A stretch of 48,364 nt of DNA, taken from the NCBI GenBank assembly GCA_004297005.1, contig SCVA01000030.1:1-48364 (forward strand), written 5' to 3'. Both the position numbers and the translations under genes were made by a program. This DNA comes from Nevskiaceae bacterium (lineage in GTDB: Bacteria > Pseudomonadota > Gammaproteobacteria > Nevskiales > Nevskiaceae). A model generated the notes under the pieces. It ran no database searches, had not been told where the DNA came from, and saw only the letters and a program-made list of their open reading frames with translations. Position 1 is the stretch's first letter; every line of letters starts with the position of its first letter. Shown piece after piece: positions 7,097-15,739 of this stretch.

Positions 7097-7759
7097 ATGG
7101 CCCTCCAGCTCTACGCCCATCCCTTCTCGTCCTACTGCCAGAAGGTACTGATCGCCCTCTACGAAAACGGCCTCGCCTTCGACTACCAGACCCTCGGCGC
7201 GCCCGACTCGCCGGCCAATCTCGAACTCGCCCGGCGCTGGCCGATCCAGCGCTTCCCGCTGCTGGTGGACGGCGAGGCTTCGGTGATGGAGGCCTCGATC
7301 ATCATCGAGCACCTCGATGTGAACTACCCCGGCCGCACCCGCTGGCTGCCCGCCGACCCCGCCACCGCCTTGCAGGTGCGCTTTCTCGACCGCTTCTTCG
7401 ACAACTACGTGCAGAGCCATCAGCAGAAGGTGGTCTTCGACGCCCTGCGCCCGGCCGAGCAGCGCGACGCCCGCGGCGTGGCCGATGCGCTGGCGGCACT
7501 GGAAACCAGCTACGCCTGGCTGGAGCAATACCTGCCCGGCCGAACCTGGGCCGTCGGCGACGCCCCCAGTCTGGCCGACTGTTCCGCCGCGCCGGCGCTG
7601 TTCTATGCCGACTGGACGCAGCGCATCGACGCCGCGCACTACCCGAACCTCACCGCCTACCGCGAGCGGCTCAAGGCCTGGGCACCGTTTGCGCGGGCGG
7701 TGGATGAGGCGCGGCCGTTCCGGCCGTACTTTCCGTTGGGGGCGCCGGAGCGGGATTGA
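7097..7759 (+). CDS. Glutathione S-transferase family protein
   Basis: A 220-residue cytosolic GST. The thioredoxin-like N-terminal domain starts LYAHPFSSYCQKVLIALYE, where the Ser-Ser-Tyr-Cys segment supplies the thiol-stabilising residue. It continues to FPLLVDGEASVMEASIIIEHLD, the glutathione-binding ESxxI-type motif. The helical C-terminal domain has VGDAPSLADC. The substrate is unknown, as usual for bacterial GSTs. No RBS is obvious before the ATG. The gene ends just before the AT-richer island. Confidence 0.88.
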   Translation: MALQLYAHPFSSYCQKVLIALYENGLAFDYQTLGAPDSPANLELARRWPIQRFPLLVDGEASVMEASIIIEHLDVNYPGRTRWLPADPATALQVRFLDRFFDNYVQSHQQKVVFDALRPAEQRDARGVADALAALETSYAWLEQYLPGRTWAVGDAPSLADCSAAPALFYADWTQRIDAAHYPNLTAYRERLKAWAPFARAVDEARPFRPYFPLGAPERD

Positions 7760-7796
7760 CGTCTCCGAGCTGGTCTCGATAGTCACTCCGACCTTT

Positions 7797-8966
7797 TTAG
7801 ATGGAGTGTTGTCTGGCTGCTGAGGCGTTTGTCAAAGCCGAGCGCAAAAAAAGCCGCTGCAGAGGGATCGTAGAGGTGAATCCGAATGGCGATGAAGGGC
7901 GGCGCCAAGGCTCAATAATCCGCCGAGACTGAGCACGAGTATCTTCTGGACGTAGTTCATATAAGGATATTGCAGACATCTCTTCGGCTGTGATTTTTAG
8001 AGATGGTGCAATTGCATCACGCCAGCTAGTTCTTGAGACGGAGTATGAGCTGCCGTCTAAGGTGATGGAGCCGCGCGCGATCTGAGCTGCCACGCCTTCG
8101 ACTTCTTGAGCCCAGTGTGTGCTCAGTACGCGCCAGCTCTGACCAAGTAGTGACTCTGCTACTGCGCGAAGTTCTCGTTTAAGAGCCGTAGGTTTGCAGA
8201 AAGACGACAGTGCGGCCCCGAAGCACGCCAACCATGCACGCACAGACTCTTCGGGTTGTGCAAATAGCGCCCAGCGATGGTGGAAAAGCCGTTCCAGTTC
8301 GCGAAGCGTATGCCACGCCGTTGATGACATATCGAGGTCCAAGGCGCTGGCCTTGACGAGCAATTGACGTTCGAAAAGGCGCCTAGAGACGGGGCCGCGC
8401 CATGAAGAGCTATCAACACGAACGATCTTTTCCGTCGCCGAGTTTCGGGATTCGACTAGCGGGACGAGATTGGCGATGTCGTCCTTCGTCTGAATTGTTA
8501 GTCCGGTTGGCTTGAGAATGCTTGCAAGCGCATCGCCCATTACAAAAAGACGATCAACCTCGTGGCCGCGAATAGGCTCGTCTAGCAGCCAGAGAAAATG
8601 TGCGCGCTGCCCGTCATATACAACGGCAGAAGGCAGCGGAAGATCGTTGTTACGCAGCAGCAGTTCTGCCTCATCTGCTAGGTCTAAGGTGTTGGAGCCC
8701 GGTCGAGAATCAAAGGGACACGAGACAACTAGACCTCGCACCGACGCCACGTTTAGCAGCAGTGGTGTGCCAAAAAAGCTGCATAAAGAGAAATAGAAGC
8801 CGGACTGTCCCGCTGCTTGACTACAAGCCCAAGTCAACTCGCGAGAGTCGACTGGGGTCGCGTCTTTTCTTTCTCCAATCTGACGGACAAGAACGATCTT
8901 GCCCTCGGACTCGGGTGGATGAAGCGCGTTAGAGAATCCTTGAGCGGTATAGATATTGTGGTTCAT
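7797..8966 (-). CDS. Primase-like (AEP / RepB-type) protein of foreign character, uncertain
   Basis: A 389-residue protein in visibly AT-richer DNA with different codon use from all neighbours. I do not recognise it outright. The segment at about residues 105-175 follows the layout of RepB/archaeo-eukaryotic primase proteins: a hydrophobic strand (VRGLVVSCPFDS), a helix, then LPSAVVYDGQRAHFLWLLDEPI, matching the pattern Pro-Ser-x4-SGxGxH-x-YW-x-Leu-x-x-Pro, and later NLVPLVESRN-x-KIVRVD, like the PGTxNxK strand. The acidic DxD of the first strand is not conserved (SCPFD), so catalysis is doubtful. The C-terminus ends in a basic helical region. The start at 8966 has no good RBS and overlaps the leader ORF, suggesting coupling. 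Alternatives are a phage or plasmid remnant or a defence protein. Confidence 0.5.
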   Translation of the reverse strand: MNHNIYTAQGFSNALHPPESEGKIVLVRQIGERKDATPVDSRELTWACSQAAGQSGFYFSLCSFFGTPLLLNVASVRGLVVSCPFDSRPGSNTLDLADEAELLLRNNDLPLPSAVVYDGQRAHFLWLLDEPIRGHEVDRLFVMGDALASILKPTGLTIQTKDDIANLVPLVESRNSATEKIVRVDSSSWRGPVSRRLFERQLLVKASALDLDMSSTAWHTLRELERLFHHRWALFAQPEESVRAWLACFGAALSSFCKPTALKRELRAVAESLLGQSWRVLSTHWAQEVEGVAAQIARGSITLDGSSYSVSRTSWRDAIAPSLKITAEEMSAISLYELRPEDTRAQSRRIIEPWRRPSSPFGFTSTIPLQRLFLRSALTNASAARQHSI

Positions 8967-9009
8967 ACGTTAGTTTCTTGATTGATTGCTGGTGCATGCG
9001 CTTGTTCAT
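8929..9009 (-). CDS. 26-codon basic leader ORF overlapping the primase-like gene
   Basis: The ATG at 9009 follows an excellent AGGGGAG ribosome-binding site and encodes a 26-residue basic peptide beginning MNKRMHQQSIKK, ending at TAA 8929-8931. The downstream gene starts inside it in another frame (ATG at 8966) and lacks its own RBS. A translated leader coupling the two is the simplest reading. It is equally possible that the peptide is only a ribosome-loading device. Confidence 0.4.
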   Translation of the reverse strand: MNKRMHQQSIKKLTYEPQYLYRSRIL

Positions 9010-9080
9010 CACGTACTCCCCTGGAAGGTTTGTTGCTGCTAAAAAAACTGAGTTACTGCAAAGTTGGTGTGTTGCTGAGA

Positions 9081-10298
9081 CTAATCCCAGCTCAACGCCC
9101 CACCCGTCTGATACTCCGTCACCCGCGTCTCAAAGAAGTTCTTCTCCTTCTTGAGATCGATCACCTCGCTCATCCACGGGAAGGGGTTTTCGGTGGCGCC
9201 GGGGTAGAGGGCCTTGAGGCCGATCTGGGCGCAGCGGCGGTTGGCGATGAACTTCATGTAGTCGTTGAACATGCTGGCGTTCAGGCCGAGCACGCCGCGC
9301 GGCATGGTGTCGTGCGCGTACTTGATCTCCAGCTCGGTCGCTTCCTTGATCATCTCCAGCACTTCCTGCTGGAACTCGGCGCTCCACAGGTGCGGGTTTT
9401 CGACCTTGATCTGGTTGATGACGTCGATGCCGAAGTTCATGTGCATGGCTTCGTCACGCATGATGTACTGGATCTGCTCGCTGACGCCGATCATCTTGTT
9501 GCGGCGGCCAAAGCTCAGGAGCTGCACGAAGCCGACGTAGAAGAAGATGCCTTCAAACACCACGTAGAAGGCGATCATGTCGCGCAGGAAGCGGCGGTCG
9601 GTTTCCGGCGTGCCGGTGTGGAAGTCGGGGTCGGCCAGGCTCTGGGTGAAGGGCAGGCTCCAGGCCGCCTTGTCGTGGATCGACGGTATCTCCCGATACA
9701 TGTTGAACACTTCGGCCTCGTCCAGGCCCAGGCTCTCGATGCAGTACTGATAAGCGTGGGTGTGGATGGCCTCCTCGAAGGCCTGGCGCAGCAGGTACTG
9801 GCGGCACTCGGGGTTGGTCAGGTGCTTGTAGACGGCGAGCACGAGGTTGTTGGCCACCAGCGAGTCGGCGGTGGAGAAGAAGCCCAGGCTGCGCTTGATG
9901 ATGGTGCGCTCGTCCTCGGTGAGGCCGTGCGGGTCCTGCCAGAGGGCGATGTCGGCCGTCATCTGGATTTCCTGCGGCATCCAGTGGTTGTTGCAGGCGG
10001 CGAGGTACTTCTCCCAGGCCCACTTGTACTTGAAGGGCACGAGCTGGTTGAGGTCGGCGCGGCAGTTGATGATCTTCTTCTCGTCCACGCGGATGCGCGC
10101 GGCGCCCATCTTGATCTCTTCCAGACCGGTGGCGCCGCCTTCGGCGAAAAGTCCGTCTTGCTTGGGGCCGTCCTGCTTGGGCGCGGCCGCCGGAGCGGCG
10201 CTCATCACCACCGCCGGATGCGGGGTGTAGCCGCCGGTGGTGGCGGGCTTGGCGGCGGCGGGGGCCGGGGTGGTGGGTTCGTCGTCCCAGTTCAGCAT
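9081..10298 (-). CDS. nrdB: Ribonucleoside-diphosphate reductase class Ia, beta subunit
   Basis: A 405-residue R2 subunit that generates the tyrosyl radical used by NrdA to make dNDPs. The di-iron and radical motif [10 protein letters not shown] contains the Glu-x2-His-x3-Tyr of E. coli Glu115/His118/Tyr122; further ligands are in VVFEGIFFY and [10 protein letters not shown]. The C-terminal tail [10 protein letters not shown] is the NrdA-docking peptide. The first 60 or so residues are a Pro/Ala-rich, low-complexity extension before the conserved core. The start MLNWDDE at 10298 is preceded by GAGAGGA. It follows nrdA after a 127-base gap containing a strong hairpin. A T7 run on the minus strand at 9041-9047 lies downstream but lacks a good stem. 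Confidence 0.95.
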   Translation of the reverse strand: MLNWDDEPTTPAPAAAKPATTGGYTPHPAVVMSAAPAAAPKQDGPKQDGLFAEGGATGLEEIKMGAARIRVDEKKIINCRADLNQLVPFKYKWAWEKYLAACNNHWMPQEIQMTADIALWQDPHGLTEDERTIIKRSLGFFSTADSLVANNLVLAVYKHLTNPECRQYLLRQAFEEAIHTHAYQYCIESLGLDEAEVFNMYREIPSIHDKAAWSLPFTQSLADPDFHTGTPETDRRFLRDMIAFYVVFEGIFFYVGFVQLLSFGRRNKMIGVSEQIQYIMRDEAMHMNFGIDVINQIKVENPHLWSAEFQQEVLEMIKEATELEIKYAHDTMPRGVLGLNASMFNDYMKFIANRRCAQIGLKALYPGATENPFPWMSEVIDLKKEKNFFETRVTEYQTGGALSWD

Positions 10299-10369
10299 GG
10301 TGTTGGTCCTCTCAGCTACTTGTTCGTTGTCGTCCGCACCGTGGCGCGGGCTTGCAGGTGTCTCTAGGT

Positions 10370-10398
10370 GCAACGACCCGCGCGGGGCGGGTCGTTGC
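10370..10398 (-). other. Perfect 12-bp hairpin between nrdA and nrdB
   Basis: GCAACGACCCGC at 10370-10381 pairs without mismatch with GCGGGTCGTTGC at 10387-10398 around a five-base loop. No U-tract follows in the direction of transcription. It lies 27 bases after the nrdA stop and about 70 before nrdB, where it could trim, stabilise or partly terminate the mRNA and so set the NrdA:NrdB ratio. Confidence 0.55.
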
Positions 10399-10425
10399 GG
10401 TGCTTCATGGCGACCTCGCGCCGGC

Positions 10426-13377
10426 TTACTGGCAGGCCTCGCAGGTGGGGTCTTCCAGCGAGCAGAGCTTCGGCCCGGCGGCAATGCCCTGTTCCTCGGC
10501 GGTCAGCGGCTTGGCGACGACGGGCGCGCTGGCGGCCACGCCACCGCCGCTGGCGGCGCTGCCATTGCCCACCATGTTCAGACGGCCATCGGTGATGGTG
10601 GTCTTCTCGGTGTGGGTGGCACCCAGGCTGCGCAGGTAGTAGGTGGTCTTCAGGCCCGAGACCCAGGCGTGCTTGTACAGCTCGTCCAACTTGCGGCCGC
10701 TGGGCTGCGCCATGTACAGGTTGAGGCTCTGGGCCTGGTCCAGCCACTTCTGGCGGCGGCTGCCGGCATCCACCAGGCGCTTACTGTCGATCTCGAAGGC
10801 GCACTTGTAGATCGCCTTCAGCTCGGCCGGCACGCGGTCGATGCGCTGCACACTGCCGTCGAAGTACTTGAGGTCGTGGGCCATCACCTCATCCCACAGG
10901 CCCAGCTTCTTGAGGTCGTTGACCAGGTACTCGTTCACCACGGTGAAGTCGCCCGACAGGTTCGATTTCACGTACAGGTTCTGGTACGTGGGGTCGATGC
11001 TCTGGCTGACGCCGACGATGTTGCTGATGGTCGCGGTGGGGGCGATGGCCATGCAGTTGCTGTTGCGCATGCCGCTCACCTTGATCTCGGCGCGCAGGCC
11101 GGCCCAGTCAAACTGGCCGGACTGGCTGCGGTCCTGCACCAGATGACCGCCGCGCTGCTGCGCCAGGATCTCGATGGAGTCGATCGGCAGAATGCCCTGG
11201 TCCCACAGCGAGCCCTTGAAGCTGGAGTAGGCGCCGCGCTCCTGCGCCAGCTGGTTGCTGGCCTTGATCGCGTAGTAGCTCACCGCCTCCATGCTGGTGT
11301 CGGCGAACTGGATGGCGGCATCGCTCTCGTAGGGCAGACGCAGCTTGTAGAGCGAGTCGTGGAAGCCCATCAGGCCCAGGCCCACCGGACGGTGGCGCAG
11401 GTTGCTGTTACGCGCGGTCGGCACCGAGTAGTAGTTGTAGTCGATCACGTTATCCAGCATGCGCATGGCGGTGCTGACGGTCTTCTCCAGCTTCACCAGA
11501 TCGAGCGTGCCGTCGGCCTTGATGTGCGCCGGCAGGTTGACCGAACCCAGGTTGCAGACCGCGATCTCGGAGCCGGCCTTGGTGTTGAGCGTGATCTCGG
11601 TGCAAAGGTTGGAGCTGTGCACCACGCCGACGTGCTGCTGCGGGCTGCGCAGGTTGCAGGGGTCTTTGAAGGTGAACCAGGGGTGGCCGGTTTCAAACAG
11701 CATGGCCAGCATCTTCCGCCACAGGGTGACGGCCGGCATGCGCTTGTAGTTCTTGATGCGGCCGTCGTCGGCCAGCTTCTCGTACTCGTTGTAGCGCTTC
11801 TCGAAGGCGGCGCCGGTGAGGTCGTGCAGGTCCGGCACTTCCTCGGGGCTGAACAGCGTCCACTGGCCCTCTTCCATCACCCGCTTCATGAACAGGTCGG
11901 GGATCCAGTTGGCGGTGTCCATGTCGTGCGCGCGGCGGCGCTCGTCACCGGTGTTCTTGCGCAGATCGAGGAATTCCTCGACGTCGCGGTGCCAGGTTTC
12001 GAGGTAGGCGCAGAGCGCGCCCTTGCGCTTGCCGCCCTGGTTGACCGCCACGCAGGTGTCGTTGGCCACTTTCAGGAAGGGGACGACGCCATTGGACTTG
12101 CCATTGGTGCCCTTGATGTAGCCGCCCATGCCGCGCACCGGCGTCCAGTCGTTGCCCAGGCCGCCGGCAAACTTGCTGAGCATGGCGTTGTCGTGCACCG
12201 CGCTGAAGATGCCGTGCAGATCGTCCGGTACCTGGGTGAGGTAGCAGGAGGACAGCTGCGGGCGCGGGGTGGCGCTGTTGAACAGGGTCGGCGTGCTCGA
12301 CATGAAGTCGAACGACGACAGCAGGTTGTAGAACTCGATGGCCTTGGTCTCGCGGTCCACCTCGTTGATGGCGAGGCCCATCGCCACGCGCATGAAGAAG
12401 GCCTGCGGCAGTTCGAAGCGCTTCTTGTTGCGGTGGATGAAGTAGCGGTCGTAGAGAGTCTGCAGGCCCAGGTAGTCGAACTTGCCGTCGCGCTCAGGCA
12501 TCAGGGCATTGCCGAGGCGCTCGAGGTCGTACTCCATGCAGCGGGCGTCGAGCAGCTCTTCCTTCACGCCGCGCTCGATGTAGGCGCGGAAGTATTCGGG
12601 ATAGAGCGCGGCCATCTCGCTGGCGGTCGGGCGGGTCTGGGCCTGGTCGAGGAACTTCAGCGCCTCGTGGTACAGGGCCACCGTCAGCAGGCGGGCGCTG
12701 ACGTAGGTGTAGTTCGGCTCCTTTTCGATGCGCGCGCGGGCGGCGAGGGTGAGCGCCTGCGAGAGCTCGGTTTCCGGGATGCCGTCGTAGAGGTCGCGCA
12801 CCGCGGCCTGCACTACTTCCTGCACGTCCACGCCGGAAAGGCCGGCGCAGGCCTCGCGCACCAGCACGGTCAGGCGGTCCTGGTCCAGCGGCACGCTGCG
12901 GCCGTCGTCGAGCTTGACGCTCAGGCCCGGGCGAGCGGCTTCGCTCGGCGCCTTGGCGGCGGCTTCGGCGGCGCGGGCCTGGGCGCGCTCCTCGCGGTAG
13001 ATCACGTAGCTGCGGGCGATCTTGTGCTCGCCGGCGCGCATCAGGCCGAGTTCGACCTGGTCCTGGATGTCTTCGATGTGCACGGTGCCGCCGCCGCTCA
13101 TGTTGCGGGTCAGCGCGGCGACCACGCTGCGGGTGATGGCCTCGACCTTCTCGCGCACGGCGGCGCTGGCGGCGGCGGCGCCACCTTCCACGGCCAGAAA
13201 GGCCTTGGTGACGGCGATGCTGATCTTGCTGGCGTCAAACGCCGTCACCTTGCCGTTGCGGCGGATGACGCGCAGACCGCCCGGGGCGGTGGCGCTGACC
13301 TCGGCGAGGCCGGCGGGAGCGGCCGGCGGCGGGAGATGGTCCGGACGGCTGGGGGTGGTGAGGCTGGAACTCTGCAT
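10426..13377 (-). CDS. nrdA: Ribonucleoside-diphosphate reductase class Ia, alpha subunit
   Basis: A 983-residue catalytic subunit, longer than E. coli NrdA. An ATP-cone allosteric domain occupies about residues 33-125 ([16 protein letters not shown] to [12 protein letters not shown]). A second cone-like region follows at about 150-240 ([15 protein letters not shown] to YTYVSARLL), so this is a dual-cone enzyme. The active site is present: the redox cysteine in [22 protein letters not shown] with the thiyl-radical Cys and Glu, and the second redox Cys in [13 protein letters not shown]. The flexible tail ends [12 protein letters not shown] with the Cys pair reduced by thioredoxin. The start at 13377 is preceded by GGGAGA. 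The frame is open upstream to 13560, but that stretch covers the promoter region. Regulated by the upstream NrdR and DnaA-like sites. Confidence 0.95.
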   Translation of the reverse strand: MQSSSLTTPSRPDHLPPPAAPAGLAEVSATAPGGLRVIRRNGKVTAFDASKISIAVTKAFLAVEGGAAAASAAVREKVEAITRSVVAALTRNMSGGGTVHIEDIQDQVELGLMRAGEHKIARSYVIYREERAQARAAEAAAKAPSEAARPGLSVKLDDGRSVPLDQDRLTVLVREACAGLSGVDVQEVVQAAVRDLYDGIPETELSQALTLAARARIEKEPNYTYVSARLLTVALYHEALKFLDQAQTRPTASEMAALYPEYFRAYIERGVKEELLDARCMEYDLERLGNALMPERDGKFDYLGLQTLYDRYFIHRNKKRFELPQAFFMRVAMGLAINEVDRETKAIEFYNLLSSFDFMSSTPTLFNSATPRPQLSSCYLTQVPDDLHGIFSAVHDNAMLSKFAGGLGNDWTPVRGMGGYIKGTNGKSNGVVPFLKVANDTCVAVNQGGKRKGALCAYLETWHRDVEEFLDLRKNTGDERRRAHDMDTANWIPDLFMKRVMEEGQWTLFSPEEVPDLHDLTGAAFEKRYNEYEKLADDGRIKNYKRMPAVTLWRKMLAMLFETGHPWFTFKDPCNLRSPQQHVGVVHSSNLCTEITLNTKAGSEIAVCNLGSVNLPAHIKADGTLDLVKLEKTVSTAMRMLDNVIDYNYYSVPTARNSNLRHRPVGLGLMGFHDSLYKLRLPYESDAAIQFADTSMEAVSYYAIKASNQLAQERGAYSSFKGSLWDQGILPIDSIEILAQQRGGHLVQDRSQSGQFDWAGLRAEIKVSGMRNSNCMAIAPTATISNIVGVSQSIDPTYQNLYVKSNLSGDFTVVNEYLVNDLKKLGLWDEVMAHDLKYFDGSVQRIDRVPAELKAIYKCAFEIDSKRLVDAGSRRQKWLDQAQSLNLYMAQPSGRKLDELYKHAWVSGLKTTYYLRSLGATHTEKTTITDGRLNMVGNGSAASGGGVAASAPVVAKPLTAEEQGIAAGPKLCSLEDPTCEACQ

Positions 13378-13518
13378 GGAACGGTCTCCCTGGACGGCGT
13401 ACGGCTTCTTGCCGTGTGTTGGTATCGGAACAAAACGAAATGAAATGCCTGTCGAGGCCGGATAACGCGGTGTTGACGCGTGGCGGACGACGAAAGGGGT
13501 GCAGCGGATAGTGGACCG

Positions 13519-13547
13519 ACGATACCGCCGCAGGGGGGTAGCGTCAA
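13519..13547 (-). promoter_or_regulatory. Sigma70-type promoter of nrdAB
   Basis: On the minus strand TTGACG (13542-13547) and TATCGT (13519-13524) are separated by exactly 17 bases. The predicted start site near 13512 gives a leader of about 135 bases. The upstream edge is ten bases from an NrdR box. The 445-base region 13378-13822 otherwise holds no gene. Confidence 0.6.
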
Positions 13548-13556
13548 CGCGTTTTC

Positions 13557-13604
13557 TCACAAAATGTTGTGGTCTGATGACGGCCCAGCCACTACATGCT
13601 GTGT
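13557..13604 (-). promoter_or_regulatory. Pair of NrdR boxes upstream of nrdAB
   Basis: Two 16-bp sites fit the NrdR consensus (ACAC-w-ATATAT-w-GTGT type): TCACAAAATGTTGTGG at 13557-13572 and CCACTACATGCTGTGT at 13589-13604. Their centres are 32 bases apart, three helical turns, which is the arrangement expected for the NrdR repressor. They lie directly upstream of the -35 element. NrdR-dATP binding would repress nrdAB when dNTPs are abundant. Confidence 0.75.
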
Positions 13605-13632
13605 TACAGCCTGGACAAGCCCGCGCCCAAGC

Positions 13633-13652
13633 CGTCGATAAGCGGTGGATAA
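13633..13652 (-). promoter_or_regulatory. DnaA-box-like pair upstream of nrdAB
   Basis: On the minus strand TTATCCACC (13644-13652) differs from the DnaA box TTATCCACA at one base, and TTATCGACG (13633-13641) at two. They lie about 30 bases above the distal NrdR box. DnaA boxes are known upstream of E. coli nrdAB, so the placement supports function, although the second site is weak. Confidence 0.45.
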
Positions 13653-13695
13653 CTTGGGGAGGTTTCCGGCAAAAACCTGCGTGGACAGTTACTTA

Positions 13696-13715
13696 GCGAT
13701 TCGCCCGCGAATCGC
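13696..13715. terminator. Stem-loop between the DUF1338 gene and the nrdA control region
   Basis: GCGATTCG (13696-13703) and CGAATCGC (13708-13715) form a perfect 8-bp stem with a four-base loop, 108 bases beyond the DUF1338 stop. It could separate read-through from nrdAB transcription. No U-tract is present. Confidence 0.35.
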
Positions 13716-13822
13716 CGCAAAAACCGCCTCTAGTGCCACCCACGGCGGGTTTCCCGGAGCCGTTTCCGGCCGGGTGGAGCTGATTTTCTGGGGGCGGGCA
13801 GCGCCGTTGCCGGCGCCGGGGT

Positions 13823-14776
13823 TCAGCAGGCCGGGCCGCTGGCCTTGGTGGCGGCGGCGTCGAAGATCTTCTCGGCGTTGGCGGCCAGGAAGTGCTTGTA
13901 GATCAGAGGGCGGCCATCGTCCTGCCAGAGCAGGGCGCCGTCTTCGGCCTGCGCCTGGGCGCGCTCGATGATCTCCACGAACTGCTTCTCGGTCGGCGCG
14001 CTGCCCAGGCTGCCGTCGGCCTCCAGCACGGGCGTGGCCATGGTCGCGGCCATGGTGGCGGTCTGCCGCAGCTTGCTGCCGGGCGCGCCCTGGATCGCCG
14101 GCAGTAGCCGGAAGCCACGCGCCGCCATCGCCGCCGCCATCGCTTCGATGCCCTCGAAGCCGGCGGCCAGCACGTCGATGGTGACGTGGTTGAAGTCGGG
14201 GCCCAGCGCCAGGGCGCTGGCGGCCTCCGGCGATACCGCCGCCACCGCCTCCAGCGTGCTGCGCCGCATCGGCGCGCCGTTGCGGCTCATCAGGCGGCTG
14301 ACGAAGTGTTCGACGAAGCCGTCCGCGTCGGCCTCGCTCAAGCCGCCCTGCTGTTCGGCGCTTTCGATCTGGGCCATGAAGGCGCGGTGGTCCACCGCCG
14401 CCGCCTGCTGGGCGCAGTCCTCGCGCAGCAGGCTGGCGACCGCCGGCGGAAAGGCGGCGAGATCGACCTGGGAGACAAAGATCTTGAACTGGCTGGCGTC
14501 CTGGCCGTCGGCCTGCAGATCGAAGCTGACCAGCTTCTTGGCCGGGAACAGATAGTCGCGGTCGCGGTGCAGGCCCAGCACCCGCGCGGCGCGCACGATC
14601 AGCGCGCGCACCGCCGGGTCGGCGGTGCGGATGGCGCCGTGGTCGTTGCGGAACACGCCGCCCTGTTCGCGTACCAGTTCCCGCAGGGCGACGAAGTCCG
14701 GCACGTTGCCGGCGAACTTGGCGGTGGCGCGTTCGACGAAGCGGGCGCGGAGGACAGCGGCAGGGAGCAGGCTCAT
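13823..14776 (-). CDS. DUF1338 family protein (2-oxoadipate dioxygenase/decarboxylase-like)
   Basis: A 317-residue protein of the DUF1338 family, VOC-fold metal enzymes that include HglS/YdcJ, which converts 2-oxoadipate to D-2-hydroxyglutarate in lysine breakdown. Seen are the N-terminal RNDHGAIRTAD (metal-ligand histidine region), LGLHRDRDYLFPAKKLVSF, and DFNHVTIDV with the second histidine. It is shorter than HglS, in the range of the compact subgroup, so the exact substrate is uncertain. The gene follows the second FHA gene after ten bases and is probably its operon partner. No lysine-catabolic neighbours are visible. Confidence 0.75.
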   Translation of the reverse strand: MSLLPAAVLRARFVERATAKFAGNVPDFVALRELVREQGGVFRNDHGAIRTADPAVRALIVRAARVLGLHRDRDYLFPAKKLVSFDLQADGQDASQFKIFVSQVDLAAFPPAVASLLREDCAQQAAAVDHRAFMAQIESAEQQGGLSEADADGFVEHFVSRLMSRNGAPMRRSTLEAVAAVSPEAASALALGPDFNHVTIDVLAAGFEGIEAMAAAMAARGFRLLPAIQGAPGSKLRQTATMAATMATPVLEADGSLGSAPTEKQFVEIIERAQAQAEDGALLWQDDGRPLIYKHFLAANAEKIFDAAATKASGPAC

Positions 14777-14786
14777 GGCGGCGACT

Positions 14787-15719
14787 CTAGGATTCGATGC
14801 GCACAGTGTCGCCCGGCTCGGGCGGGTCCAGTTGCAGTTTCGACGGCCGGCAGGAGTAACGGACGATATCGCCGGTCTGCTGGGCCAGCGGCAGCCCCGG
14901 GCTGATTGCGCCCTCGCCGGCCAGGATCAGGCGCTCGCCGCGCTTGAGCAGCAGCTCGGTGCCGGCGCCGGTGAGCACATAGCTGCCGTTCTTGCTGTCG
15001 TCGATGTACACGAACTTCTGGTGCTGGAACTCGATGCGGCCGTGCACCCGCGAGACCTTGTCGCCGGCGAGCGCCAGCGCGCACTGGCTATCGCGCCCCA
15101 GCAGCAGCGGGCAATCGGTGGGGAAGTATTCCCGCGTCTCGCCACGCAGCTTCAGGCTCAGGTTCATGAACAGGCCGGCGCCGACCAGGCTGGGTTCTGC
15201 GGCCAGGCGGGTTTCCGACTCGCCCAGCGGCGCGCTGAGCAGCAACAAGTCGGGCTCCAGCAGCTCGCTGGTGCCGGGGGCTGCGCCCTCGGCCTCGAGT
15301 TGCCGCATCAGCCCCTCGGTGCAGCCGATGGCATGGCCGGGCAGGCGCCGCAGCCGGGCCGGGAGATGCTCCAGCGTCTCGGCGCGTACCTGCGCGCCCT
15401 GCCGGTGGTAGCGACCCCAGTCCAGCAGTACTTGTACCGCCAGTTGCCGCCGCAGCGGGTTGGCGACGCGGATGGTTTCCACCGCCCGCAGCAGGGCCTG
15501 CGCGGCTTGCCAGGCCTCGGCGGCGCTACCGAACAGCGCGCTGAGGCGGACGGGAGTCATGTCCAGCGCCAGGCCGGTGGAATGCTCGATGATGCGGCTG
15601 CACAGGCGCCGGTCTTCGTAGTCGAGCACCACGTCGGCCAACTGCCGGCCGCGGGCGTCGGAATACACCGCCATCAGGACGGCGCCTTGGAAGCTGCCTT
15701 GGCCGGGCTGTAGGGGCAT
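14787..15719 (-). CDS. FHA-domain protein with degenerate N-terminal domain (second of pair)
   Basis: A 310-residue cytoplasmic protein. Residues about 200-285 form a forkhead-associated domain that binds phosphothreonine: LLLGRDSQCALAL, VSRVHGRI and DDSKNGSYVL supply the GR, SxxH and NG signature. The N-terminal 170 residues have the helix/strand rhythm of the paralogue at 15740 and resemble a worn nucleotide-cyclase-type domain (ALFGSAAEAWQAAQALLRA). Catalytic metal residues are not evident. Twenty bases separate it from the upstream FHA gene, so they are one operon. A likely partner is the divergent Ser/Thr kinase. Confidence 0.75.
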   Translation of the reverse strand: MPLQPGQGSFQGAVLMAVYSDARGRQLADVVLDYEDRRLCSRIIEHSTGLALDMTPVRLSALFGSAAEAWQAAQALLRAVETIRVANPLRRQLAVQVLLDWGRYHRQGAQVRAETLEHLPARLRRLPGHAIGCTEGLMRQLEAEGAAPGTSELLEPDLLLLSAPLGESETRLAAEPSLVGAGLFMNLSLKLRGETREYFPTDCPLLLGRDSQCALALAGDKVSRVHGRIEFQHQKFVYIDDSKNGSYVLTGAGTELLLKRGERLILAGEGAISPGLPLAQQTGDIVRYSCRPSKLQLDPPEPGDTVRIES

Positions 15720-15739
15720 GGGCCGTTCCGGGCGCTGGG

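Noticed and set aside
9041..9047. Rho-independent terminator of nrdB ending in T7
   Set aside because: The run is clear, but no stem longer than about four pairs precedes it on the minus strand.
7752..9088. Possible terminal inverted repeats of the AT-richer island (GGGATTgacGTCTC at 7752-7765 and GGGATTaGTCTC on the other strand at 9077-9088)
   Set aside because: Short, imperfect and lying over the stop codons of GST and nrdB; chance cannot be excluded and no target duplication is seen.
10237..13443. A 1,068-codon plus-strand open frame opposite nrdA
   Set aside because: Its translation is His/Val/Leu-rich without domains, and the minus strand encodes an unmistakable NrdA; it is a by-product of high GC content.
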